A stretch of DNA of 64,000 nt from Clostridium sp. CAG:964 (GTDB taxonomy: Bacteria > Bacillota > Clostridia > Oscillospirales > Acutalibacteraceae): contig FR891307.1 of assembly GCA_000435335.1 (NCBI GenBank), positions 1-64,000 of the forward strand, written 5' to 3'. A model generated the notes under the pieces. That model was not told the DNA's origin. It ran no database searches and was given only the letters and a program-made list of their open reading frames with translations. Position numbers and translations under genes: made by a program. Numbering within the stretch: the stretch's first letter is position 1; the number at the start of each line of letters is the position of its first letter. Below, piece after piece: positions 24,784-32,816 of this stretch.

Positions 24784-26493
24784 TTATTCTTCCTGATAAA
24801 CCTCTGCAACAGTGTCGAAGTATGTTTCAAAGGTGATTACACCCTCAACAAGCAATCTTCTAAGATTTTCCTTCATTGAAATCATACCGTCTTTTATTGC
24901 AATATCGTTTAGCTCCTCGGTAGTTTTATTCTCATGAATAGCGTGCTTGATTTTGTTTGTTACAATCATTATTTCATGCACTGCGGTACGGCCCTTGCTT
25001 CCTGCAAAGTTGCAGCGTTCACAGCCGCCTTTTTTTGCGTCATACAATGTTATGTCGCTGTCAAGCGGCATACCTATCATACCAAGCTCGCTTTCGGTAG
25101 CCTTATGCGGTATTCTACAGTAAGGGCAAACCTTTCTTACAAGCTTCTGTGCTATAACGCCAAGCAGTGACGATGACACCATAAACTTTTCAACGCCCAT
25201 ATCTATCAGTCTTACAACCGAGCTGGCCGCATTGTAGGTATGTATTGTCGACAATACCAAGTGACCTGTAATAGCCGCAGACGCTGCTATTTCGGCAGTT
25301 TCTTTATCACGAATCTCACCAACCATTATAATGTCCGGGTCTTGTCGCAATATAGAACGCAAAACACTTGCAAAGGTAAGACCTGCTTTTTCGTTAATAT
25401 TAACCTGTGTAATTCCCGGTATAACCATTTCTACAGGGTTTTCAACTGTAATAATATTAGTTTCGTCATTGTTAAGCTGTGACAGGCCTGTGTAAAGCGT
25501 TGTAGATTTACCGGAGCCTGTAGCACCTGACAAAAGTATAATACCACGGTTGCTGTGAAGCAGGGTTTCAAACTTTTCTTTATTTTCTTCTATAAATCCT
25601 ATGCTGTCTATTTCCAGCTTAACACCTAGGGCAGTTGTAATTCTGATAACTATTTTCTCACCAAAAACACCCGGCAGGTCAGAAACACGCATATCAATTT
25701 TTGTTTGTCCCACAGTATAGTGCAAACGACCGTCCTGCGGTATTCTTTTTTCTGCAATATTCATTCCCGATATAAACTTTATACGGCTTATAATTGACGG
25801 TGCAAGCTGCTTTGATATTCTTGTATATTCACGCAGCTTACCATCTATACGGAAACGAATTCTCATATCTTCTTCTTGCGGCTCAATATGAATATCCGAC
25901 ACCTTCAGATTTACGGCATCCTCAAACATTTTGTTTACCAGCTTTATAATAGGCTGGTCTTCAATGTTTTCTTCCTGTTCATCTGCCTTTTTATCGTCCA
26001 TCTGCATTTGCTGCATAATGTATTCCTGTGCTTCGTCATACATTTTTGCCTGCTGGTCAGAGCTGAACATTTCGTCCTGCTTCGCCTTAATTTGCGACGG
26101 TGTGGAAACAACCATTCTAACCTTTTTCTTTATATAGCTGGATACAGTTGAATTCACACGGTAATCAAGAGGATTCGATGTAGCAAATACAAGTCTGCCA
26201 TTTTGTTCATCTATAGGTACTATATTGTAGTCACGCATCATATTTTCGGGTATAACTGAATGCATACCCTCCGGTATAGCCTTTACGGACAGGTCGACCA
26301 TTTCCAGGTGCATTTTCTCTGCAAGCGTAGCGTAAATGTCCCATTCGCTTACAAGCCCCTCAAGCACCAGTGCCTCCTCCAAAGTAACAGAGTCGTCGTC
26401 CTGGTATTTTTGCTGCACCTTTTTAATATTTTTCAGTGAAACAAGCTCCTTGGCAATAAGGCTATTTTGAATGTTGAATTTAGAATTCTTCAT
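24784..26493 (-). CDS. pilB: Type IV pilus assembly ATPase PilB (GspE family)
   Basis: The 569-residue protein has an N-terminal T2SSE_N-type domain (about 15-140), a Gln/Met-rich connector, and the GspE core. The core shows SDIHIEP, Walker A GATGSGKST near 325, the Asp box TVENPVE, Walker B DPDIIMVGEIRD and a His box. A four-Cys zinc site (CPYC and CERC, near residues 475-510) is typical of PilB/GspE and absent from PilT. It powers pilus extension. I chose the ATG at 26491-26493, 9 bp after GGGGTG, rather than the in-frame GTG upstream that forms part of that SD. Confidence 0.95.
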   Translation of the reverse strand: MKNSKFNIQNSLIAKELVSLKNIKKVQQKYQDDDSVTLEEALVLEGLVSEWDIYATLAEKMHLEMVDLSVKAIPEGMHSVIPENMMRDYNIVPIDEQNGRLVFATSNPLDYRVNSTVSSYIKKKVRMVVSTPSQIKAKQDEMFSSDQQAKMYDEAQEYIMQQMQMDDKKADEQEENIEDQPIIKLVNKMFEDAVNLKVSDIHIEPQEEDMRIRFRIDGKLREYTRISKQLAPSIISRIKFISGMNIAEKRIPQDGRLHYTVGQTKIDMRVSDLPGVFGEKIVIRITTALGVKLEIDSIGFIEENKEKFETLLHSNRGIILLSGATGSGKSTTLYTGLSQLNNDETNIITVENPVEMVIPGITQVNINEKAGLTFASVLRSILRQDPDIIMVGEIRDKETAEIAASAAITGHLVLSTIHTYNAASSVVRLIDMGVEKFMVSSSLLGVIAQKLVRKVCPYCRIPHKATESELGMIGMPLDSDITLYDAKKGGCERCNFAGSKGRTAVHEIMIVTNKIKHAIHENKTTEELNDIAIKDGMISMKENLRRLLVEGVITFETYFDTVAEVYQEE

Positions 26494-26512
26494 ACTAAGC
26501 TTCACCCCGATT

Positions 26513-27280
26513 TTATAACATGCTTAAATACAAATTAATTAAAAATGCTAAAAGCTGATGCAGCACTATGGTTACAAAAACTCCTATACAAATTGACGGC
26601 CCAAAGGGAATGTAATTTTCTGTTTCCTTTTTTCTTATGGCATTTGCGGCAAGTGTAACAAGTATAAGTACAAATGCGGCAAGTATGGCTATAAGCAGTG
26701 CCATGGCTACATTTGGAAAGCCTGTTGCTATGCCTACGGCAGCAAACAGCTTTACATCGCCAAAGCCCATACCGTCTTTTTTTGCTACAAGCATTGTAAT
26801 TAAATTTACTGCAATTATAAGCAGTCCTACGCTTATGCCCCCCGCCAGCGGCGACCACCAATTTTTAATTAAGTATTGGCTGTGAGTCAGGTCATAATAC
26901 GCAAATATTAACGAAAGCACAGCCGCCAGCACTGCAAACTGGTCGGGTATTATAAAATACTTTCCGTCTGACAGTATAATCATAGTAAGCACAAAGGTTA
27001 AAAGCATTACTATAAGGCTGTACCAGCTAAAGCCAAACACCATATACACAAGTGCAAAGGCCGCACCGGAAAGCAGGCTGCCCAATATATACAGCGGCTT
27101 TCCTATAAAGCGTTTGCCCTCAAGCATATCCTGTGCCGGCTCCTCGTCATAGTCGCACAGCCACTGTGCAGGCACTCTGTTCAGCAGTGCTACTCCCGCA
27201 ATATACAGCAGTACGCCTGCAAGTGCCGCCACAGCCGCCAGCGCTATGTTAAACGCTGTAGGTTCTACAAATATATTCAT
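26513..27280 (-). CDS. pilD: Prepilin peptidase (A24 family)
   Basis: The 255-residue polytopic membrane protein has the two A24 catalytic aspartates in LSDGKYFIIPDQ and GMGFGDVKLFAAVG, plus a C-terminal YIPFGPSICIG segment. It cleaves prepilin leaders after Gly. The N-terminal region keeps a relic of the usual LNRVP segment, but the tetracysteine zinc site of the N-methyltransferase part is absent, so N-methylation may be reduced or lost. The SD is weak; it lies 8 bp after pilO. It should process all five prepilin-like products encoded nearby. Confidence 0.92.
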   Translation of the reverse strand: MNIFVEPTAFNIALAAVAALAGVLLYIAGVALLNRVPAQWLCDYDEEPAQDMLEGKRFIGKPLYILGSLLSGAAFALVYMVFGFSWYSLIVMLLTFVLTMIILSDGKYFIIPDQFAVLAAVLSLIFAYYDLTHSQYLIKNWWSPLAGGISVGLLIIAVNLITMLVAKKDGMGFGDVKLFAAVGIATGFPNVAMALLIAILAAFVLILVTLAANAIRKKETENYIPFGPSICIGVFVTIVLHQLLAFLINLYLSML

Positions 27281-27288
27281 AGCCCGGT

Positions 27289-27885
27289 TTAACCTACGGC
27301 TTCCGTTGCAGCTGTGGCTGCCGACTCTGTGTCAAAGTAGTACAGCGTTATGCTCATGGTAACACTGCTGTCCTTTGAGCCTTCTTCACCGCTTATGTTG
27401 CAGCTGTTTACATAGTAACAGCCCTTTGAGTTTTGCTCAAAGAATTTCAGCATACTAAGTGCAGTGTCGTAGCTGCCGCTGTAGCCAAGGGCAATATTAA
27501 CGGATTTTACAGGGTAACCGCTGTTGGAGGTTCTGTTCATAGTATCCTCCTGCGGCTCTCCCAGGCTGTAGTTCTTTAAAATAATGTTTCTGTTTGAACA
27601 ATACTCTTCAATTTCTTTTGTACAGGTACTAAGGTCAACAAAAAGCTCCTCTTGCTTTCTGTTGTATTCGTCCTGATTTTTCTTAATTTCTGCCTCTATT
27701 TGTTTTTGCTGTGACAGTGCAGTGTCGTACTCTGCTATCTTTTTAACATTTGCGTCATGCTCGCTCATAAGAGTCGGTGCGTTACTAATAAGCGACATAC
27801 CAATGGTCATCCAAAAGACAACTGCAACCAAAATAGCCGCCACCAGCACAAACAAAAACTTAGGTATTTTATTTAACTGATCCAT
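27289..27885 (-). CDS. pilO: PilO-like pilus assembly protein
   Basis: The 198-residue bitopic protein has a short cytoplasmic N-terminus, one membrane helix (about residues 9-30), a coiled-coil stretch (DANVKKIAEYDTALSQQKQI...) and a C-terminal ferredoxin-like domain. This is the architecture of PilO/GspM. It would pair with the PilN part of the upstream fusion protein to form the alignment complex. AAGGGGG lies before the ATG and the gap to the fusion gene is 18 bp. Sequence identity to characterised PilO proteins looks low, so the call rests on topology and position. Confidence 0.8.
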   Translation of the reverse strand: MDQLNKIPKFLFVLVAAILVAVVFWMTIGMSLISNAPTLMSEHDANVKKIAEYDTALSQQKQIEAEIKKNQDEYNRKQEELFVDLSTCTKEIEEYCSNRNIILKNYSLGEPQEDTMNRTSNSGYPVKSVNIALGYSGSYDTALSMLKFFEQNSKGCYYVNSCNISGEEGSKDSSVTMSITLYYFDTESAATAATEAVG

Positions 27886-27903
27886 TTCTTTACCCCCTTG
27901 CCG

Positions 27904-29646
27904 TTATGCGTTGGTAGCCGCTTCTGTAGCTGTTTCTACGCTTATAGCACTGCTGCTTTTTAATGTACTGTATCTTTCCTGCTCCTCTTCGGTATCTACC
28001 ACATTGTGCAGAGTAAGTGTAAAGTTATAGGCCTTGCTGCCCTTGTCCTCACTTTGCGATACATTAATTGTGTTGTCTATAACAAAGAAGCCGTCCTCTG
28101 AAATATTTTCCTTTAGCTTTAGGTACTCCTTAAAGCCGTTTATTACGCCGCTAACAGGTACGTTAATTTCGGGTGTTCCGTCTGTTTCGCCATCGCTATA
28201 TGTAAGGCTATAGCCGCCTATAGACTCTACCTTGTCAACCACCTGCTTTTTGGTCTGCTCCAGTGTTTCGCACATAAGCACAGGTGCCTTTGTAAGCTTG
28301 TTGGCGTCTAATATCTGATCCTCCAGCTTCTTTTTGGCGTCTGCCTGCTTGCTGAGCAGGTCAGCCGCAGATACATACTTTTCTTCCTTAAACTTTGCCT
28401 CGTCCATTGACTTTTGAACATTCAAAAATGCATAAAAGGCACTGCAGGACACTACCGTAAGTCCAACCAGTATTGTAAAGGCTACGGTAACTCTTTTGCC
28501 TATATTAATAGACTTTTCCTTTAGCGGCTGCAGTCCTACCATAAGGTTGTTTTTGTATTTGTCGCCGCAGTTCATCAGGTTGTTAAACAGTATGTAGCTG
28601 CCTGTTTTGTACTGCTCGTCACGGGCGTCTATGTCCAGCTCCGGCAGTGCCATTTTGGTGTTGAACTGGTCGGTAATAACATCAACATCCTTGGCAACGC
28701 CCAGCTTTTTAATAGTACCGGCAACATGAGGGAAAAATCCCACATAGTCGCTTACAACCGCCTGGTCGATATTCAGGTCAAGGCTCATTGCAACAAGATT
28801 TATGTTGTGTACAATGTCGGTAACAATGTCGTCTCTTAGCTGGTCTATTCTGCGCATTGACGCAGGGTTGTTGTAGTTGTAGTCCTTATCAAGTCCCCAC
28901 TGCTTAATATACTTTATAGCCTCGGGTATAGAAAGCTGTCTGTCCTGTGCGACAATATCCACCGCCTCTATTAAAGGCGAACGGTATGTGTGGGTGTACA
29001 GCGGCAGAGAATCCCTAACCAATACCACACGCAGTGCACAGTAGTCTATTGACAAATAGCATACGGTTTTATTGTAGGTATATACAACATCACGGGCAAC
29101 CTTAAGCGCCGCAACATCGGCAGGCACAATTTTTTGCAGGGTAAGCCCCATTTCCGTAAATCTTCTGCCAAGCTCTGTAGACAGCTCTCTTGGTATAGCA
29201 AAGGCTCTGGAGGTAAGCTCCGGAATTTCCTTTGGCGGAGTGCCGTAAGTAGTTGTAATTACAGAGAACTTGGAAACCTCCTCTTGGAGAATTTCCTTTA
29301 GGTTGTCTACAGCGATGCTGTTCAGCACCTTTTTGTTGCAGCGTGCATGCTGAAACTCGGAAGTAACAAGGTCAAACTCCTCTACAAGCAGAATAACCTC
29401 CTTAACCTCCGGTCTTTTCATTTCACGCAGGCCGTCATGAACCATTGTGGCAAACGCCTTTGGCACCTCCCACACTGTTTCCTTGCCCTCCATATACTCT
29501 CTGTCAAGAGGCTTTATGTAAGGGGCGGTAAAACGGTAAGAAAGGTCTACGGTTGCCTCTTTTTTCTGCTCCTTTTCCTTTAGGATAGGCTCACAGCAGG
29601 TAAGGCACATATAGTCCTTGGAAACCTGTACTATTACTGATTTCAA
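27904..29646 (-). CDS. PilM-PilN fusion protein of the pilus alignment complex
   Basis: The 580-residue protein joins two proteins that are usually separate. Residues 1 to about 365 are an actin-like PilM/FtsA-type cytoplasmic domain (VCYLSIDYCALRVVLV nucleotide-site strand, AVVSDYVGFFPHVAG). A membrane helix lies at about 385-408, followed by a coiled coil and a PilN-like domain ending in a Thr/Ala tail. In other bacteria the PilN N-terminus binds PilM, so fusion makes the contact permanent. The start is TTG (29644-29646), with AGGTGG 9 bp upstream. It is the first gene of the main pilus operon. Confidence 0.85.
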   Translation of the reverse strand: MKSVIVQVSKDYMCLTCCEPILKEKEQKKEATVDLSYRFTAPYIKPLDREYMEGKETVWEVPKAFATMVHDGLREMKRPEVKEVILLVEEFDLVTSEFQHARCNKKVLNSIAVDNLKEILQEEVSKFSVITTTYGTPPKEIPELTSRAFAIPRELSTELGRRFTEMGLTLQKIVPADVAALKVARDVVYTYNKTVCYLSIDYCALRVVLVRDSLPLYTHTYRSPLIEAVDIVAQDRQLSIPEAIKYIKQWGLDKDYNYNNPASMRRIDQLRDDIVTDIVHNINLVAMSLDLNIDQAVVSDYVGFFPHVAGTIKKLGVAKDVDVITDQFNTKMALPELDIDARDEQYKTGSYILFNNLMNCGDKYKNNLMVGLQPLKEKSINIGKRVTVAFTILVGLTVVSCSAFYAFLNVQKSMDEAKFKEEKYVSAADLLSKQADAKKKLEDQILDANKLTKAPVLMCETLEQTKKQVVDKVESIGGYSLTYSDGETDGTPEINVPVSGVINGFKEYLKLKENISEDGFFVIDNTINVSQSEDKGSKAYNFTLTLHNVVDTEEEQERYSTLKSSSAISVETATEAATNA

Positions 29647-29780
29647 AAATAAACACCACCTAGTTTTTTTATTTTTATATAGAGCCGTTTCGGCAAATTT
29701 AACTAATTATACAAGCAAAGCAATAAACAGCTTCTGTTTTGAATTAAAGGCGAAATCATATAATTAATCATTAAATTATT

Positions 29781-29809
29781 ATTATAACACAGATATATTG
29801 CAATTGCAA
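29781..29809 (-). promoter_or_regulatory. Promoter of the main pilus operon
   Basis: TTGCAA (29804-29809), 17 bp, TATAAT (29781-29786) with a TGT extended -10. Start near 29774, giving a leader of about 128 nt. Confidence 0.8.
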
Positions 29810-29827
29810 ATTTTATTTATAAAATGC

Positions 29828-29854
29828 GTAAGGCTCGCACACAGCGAGCCTTAC
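29828..29854 (-). terminator. Hairpin/terminator after the major pilin gene
   Basis: A perfect 11-bp stem (GTAAGGCTCGC and complement, 5-nt loop) lies 43 bp past the pilin stop and just before the operon promoter. The tail reading leftward is GCATTTTATAAA; the better T run is on the plus strand. Partial termination would keep pilin mRNA in excess. Confidence 0.7.
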
Positions 29855-29896
29855 TTTTTATTAAATTACGGAAAATTTATTTTACGGTAAAGTAAA

Positions 29897-30475
29897 TTAC
29901 ATATCGTCTACTTTAACATCTGCGAATGCGATCTTATTGTCGTTATCAACTGAAGCCAACTGAGTAAGGGCACCATCACCTGAAAGAGTAACAGTATTGC
30001 CATCAATGTCTTTAGCATCGGTAGCATTTACAAAAACACACTTCTGAGCAGCTTTATTCCAGTATGGCTGATAATCCTTACCGTTGTATGAAACCTTGCC
30101 GAAGCCATCAGCAATGCCCTTTACAGCAGCTACCTCTTGAATCACGATATTAGCATGATCTGTCTTAGCATCGTGAATAGTTACAGAAGGAGTTGCAAAT
30201 TTACCGCTGTCAAGCGTTACTGTCTTACCGGACTTATAAACCTCATTATTGCCTGAAGCTATGTAAGACTGACACTCTTTAACTGCCAACTCAATTGACT
30301 GAGCGTTTGAAAGAGCACCGTTCTTGGAAGCAGTGTTGATAATTGAGTTTACAACAGGAATTGCGATAGCTGCCAGGATAGCCAGAATAGCGATAACTAC
30401 TACCAACTCAACCAGTGTGAAACCCTTTTTGCTGTTTTGAAGTTCAGCTTTTTTTGTTGTGATTGCATTTGTCAT
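29897..30475 (-). CDS. pilA: Type IV major pilin (PilA-like)
   Basis: The 192-residue prepilin has leader ...NSKKG18|FTLVELVVVIAILAILAAIAIPVVNSI, the canonical type IVa pilin start with Glu5. The mature domain is about 174 residues, with two cysteines (in VKECQSYI and AAQKCVFVN) that could form a disulfide. AGGAG lies 9 bp before the ATG chosen at 30473-30475; the longer frame to 30529 starts inside the leader mRNA. A strong separate promoter and a following terminator suggest it is the abundant subunit. Confidence 0.92.
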   Translation of the reverse strand: MTNAITTKKAELQNSKKGFTLVELVVVIAILAILAAIAIPVVNSIINTASKNGALSNAQSIELAVKECQSYIASGNNEVYKSGKTVTLDSGKFATPSVTIHDAKTDHANIVIQEVAAVKGIADGFGKVSYNGKDYQPYWNKAAQKCVFVNATDAKDIDGNTVTLSGDGALTQLASVDNDNKIAFADVKVDDM

Positions 30476-30584
30476 TTTAAAATTTCTCCTTTTAAAAATA
30501 TAATAAAATGTATCGTGAAAGTTGAGCATACCACCACGAGCCTTTTCCGCACAGCCCGATATGCACTTTCTTAGTACGGTTGTT

Positions 30585-30613
30585 ATTATAACATCCCTGC
30601 AGTCATATGTAAA
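30585..30613 (-). promoter_or_regulatory. Strong promoter of the major pilin gene
   Basis: TTTACA (30608-30613), 17 bp, TATAAT (30585-30590) with a TGT extended -10; leader about 105 nt. Confidence 0.85.
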
Positions 30614-30711
30614 TACACATATTGTTAAAATTTGGAGTATTAAATTTGTTCAAAAAGGCTTAATATATAAAATGATTATTGTATCTCGATAAAAGTTCGT
30701 CATTATCACGA

Positions 30712-31248
30712 TTAAAGTGCCGACTTCGAATAATTGTTCTGCCAAGAAATAATGTCATATTTTCCTACAACATAGCCTCCGTCGCTTTCGGTGGAAATCT
30801 GACAAAGGTTATACGACATTGCCGGCGGCAGTGTACTGCCGTTTATATCTCTTAACAAATGGCCGCCGTGACCGTCGCTTACCAGCAGTATACAGCTGTC
30901 GCTTGTTTTGTCCCATACCGGAACAAACTTTTCGCCGAAAACGGTTTTATACTCAAGCGCAGCCTCAATTGAGTTTTCCTTAATAACATCGCTTAACGAC
31001 GGCTTAATGCCCTTTTTAATGCCGGGGTAATTATCGGCGGTTTTGTTTATGTACTCAGCCTGTGCCGTTCTAACGGCATACTCAATGGTTTGTGCATTGG
31101 CTACAGCGGCATTTTTTGCGGCTGAGTTTAATATGGAGTTTACCACAGGAATGGCAATAGCCGCCAGTATAGCAAGTATAGCAATAACCACTACCAATTC
31201 CACAACCGTAAAGCCCTTTTTGCTTTTGTAAAATATTTTGCTTGTCAT
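30712..31248 (-). CDS. Second type IV pilin
   Basis: The 178-residue prepilin has leader MTSKIFYKSKKG12|FTVVELVVVIAILAILAAIAIPVVNSI, almost identical to the neighbouring pilin in its first 30 mature residues but different afterwards. It has two cysteines (DSCILLV, YNLCQIS) like its paralogue and a His/Gly-rich DGHGGHLL loop. GAGG lies before the ATG. No clear terminator separates it from the next pilin, which has its own promoter. It is probably an alternative or minor subunit arising by duplication. Confidence 0.88.
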   Translation of the reverse strand: MTSKIFYKSKKGFTVVELVVVIAILAILAAIAIPVVNSILNSAAKNAAVANAQTIEYAVRTAQAEYINKTADNYPGIKKGIKPSLSDVIKENSIEAALEYKTVFGEKFVPVWDKTSDSCILLVSDGHGGHLLRDINGSTLPPAMSYNLCQISTESDGGYVVGKYDIISWQNNYSKSAL

Positions 31249-31327
31249 TTTTCAGCCCTCTTCTTTCTTTTGCTTTATCTTATCTTAATTCTTTTATCAT
31301 CTTTTTCATTATCATAAATCCTGTACC

Positions 31328-31365
31328 CTATACTATATTCCTATACTATATTTCTATACTATATT
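31328..31365 (-). repeat. Three tandem 13-bp AT-rich repeats upstream of the second pilin gene
   Basis: CTATACTATATT recurs at 31328, 31341 and 31354. On the transcribed (minus) strand each copy holds TATAGT, similar to a -10 box. A purine-rich leader follows to the start codon. Confidence 0.75.
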
Positions 31366-31369
31366 AATG

Positions 31370-32608
31370 TTACCTTTTTCTGCGTATAAACGAGCCTGCC
31401 GGTATTTCAACGGCACAAGGCACCGCAAGCTTTTCCATAGGGTGCGGTGCCGACTGCACCGACTCGCCGTTGTGGTTGAAAATTTTCTCTGCCGTTATTT
31501 TAAAGGACTCGCCCATAGGCGGCAGAACATCGAGCTGTTCGCCCACAGAAAATTTATTTTTCTGCGTTAAATATGCAGTGCCGTTTTCCCAGCTGTCACA
31601 AATAGCAACTACATCATACTCACGAATATAGCCGCCGTTGGAATGTACCTGCCCCGGCTCCTTGCCAAGGAAAAAGCCCGTGCTGTACTCACGGTGACTG
31701 ATTTTGTTAAGCTCCTCGCCTATCCATGCCGGCAAGGTGTAGCCCTGCTTATCCTTATAATACAGGTCTACCGCACTGCGGTAAGCGTGGGTAGTTACAG
31801 CCGCATAATAAGCCGACTTTGCCCTGCCCTCTATTTTCAAGCTGGTAATGCCGCTTTCGATAAGCTGCGGAATGTAGTCTATCATACACATATCTCTGGA
31901 ATTATAAAGATATGTTCCGTCAGCGTCCTGCTCTACGGGGAAAAACTGCCCCGGACGGTTTTCTTCGTACAGGTGGTACTTCCACCTGCAGGGCTGTGCA
32001 CAGTCGCCACGGTTGGCGTCTCTGCCTGTCATATAGGCAGAAATCAGGCATCTTCCGCTAAAGGATACGCACATAGCACCCTGCACAAAGCACTCAATTT
32101 CAAGCTCCCTTGGCACCCTTGCCCTAATTTCGGCAATGTCCTCAAAGCTTAGCTCTCTGGCAAGCACCACCCTGCTTGCACCCATATTGTACAGTGTGTT
32201 GGCAGTGTGATAGTTCATAATTCCCGTTTGTGTAGACATATGAATATCAACATTTGGTGCATATTTTTTAGCTAAATCCATTACACCAATATCCGCAACT
32301 ATTACAGCGTCTGCTCCACAACTGTTTAAAAACTCGAAATACTGCGGCAGTCTGGCTATTTCCTTGTTGTCGGGTACTGTGTTGCAGGTAACATACAGCC
32401 TTGCACCGACTGCATGGGCCTTTTTTACTGCCGAAATAAGCTGGTCGTTGTCAAAATTTTTAGAGGCAGTACGCATGCCAAACTCCTTGCCCGCCAAATA
32501 AACGGCGTCTGCACCAAACCTAAGGGCGGCGTCTAGGCTTTCTTCCTCGCCGCAGGGTGCAAGCACCTCTGTGGGGTGGTTGTATCTGAATATTGGCAAA
32601 TTTATCAC
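31370..32608 (-). CDS. Peptidase U32 family protein (TrhP/RlhA-like RNA hydroxylation type)
   Basis: The 412-residue protein carries the U32 signature ECFVQGAMCVSFSGRCLIS (about residues 170-190) and the later Cys in RGDCAQPCRW, which with it could ligate an Fe-S cluster. The N-terminus EVLAPCGEEESLDAALRFGADAVYL is typical of the YegQ/RlhA branch. Characterised members are needed for hydroxylation of tRNA or 23S rRNA rather than being proteases. The start is GTG (32606-32608) after AAGAAAGGATAG. It lies just upstream of the pilin genes but looks functionally unrelated. Confidence 0.9.
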   Translation of the reverse strand: MINLPIFRYNHPTEVLAPCGEEESLDAALRFGADAVYLAGKEFGMRTASKNFDNDQLISAVKKAHAVGARLYVTCNTVPDNKEIARLPQYFEFLNSCGADAVIVADIGVMDLAKKYAPNVDIHMSTQTGIMNYHTANTLYNMGASRVVLARELSFEDIAEIRARVPRELEIECFVQGAMCVSFSGRCLISAYMTGRDANRGDCAQPCRWKYHLYEENRPGQFFPVEQDADGTYLYNSRDMCMIDYIPQLIESGITSLKIEGRAKSAYYAAVTTHAYRSAVDLYYKDKQGYTLPAWIGEELNKISHREYSTGFFLGKEPGQVHSNGGYIREYDVVAICDSWENGTAYLTQKNKFSVGEQLDVLPPMGESFKITAEKIFNHNGESVQSAPHPMEKLAVPCAVEIPAGSFIRRKR

Positions 32609-32662
32609 CTATCCTTTCTTATATTGCTTTGGCATTAGGCTGTTTTTTTACTGAATTTTTTT

Positions 32663-32691
32663 ATTATAAATACTTGCAGAGCCGCAGAAAA
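32663..32691 (-). promoter_or_regulatory. Possible promoter of the U32 gene
   Basis: A perfect TATAAT at 32663-32668 (reading leftward) without a recognisable -35. Confidence 0.35.
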
Positions 32692-32764
32692 CGGCACATA
32701 TTCATAACAGACATTCGTTTTTGCACACTCTGCCAATAAAAAATTTTCCGCACTGTATTACGGG

Positions 32765-32800
32765 AAAACGGCTTTCCGAAAAAGTAACGAAAAGCCGTTT
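32765..32800 (-). terminator. Terminator of mltG
   Basis: A 10-bp stem (AAACGGCTTT with AAAGCCGTTT) and a 15-nt loop are followed by a short T run, 16 bp past the mltG stop. Confidence 0.65.
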
Positions 32801-32816
32801 AATTTTAATGGTTATA

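Noticed and set aside
29647..30584. c-di-GMP riboswitch upstream of the pilin or pilus operon
   Set aside because: The leaders do not show the GEMM-I conserved core that I would expect; I could not run a covariance search.
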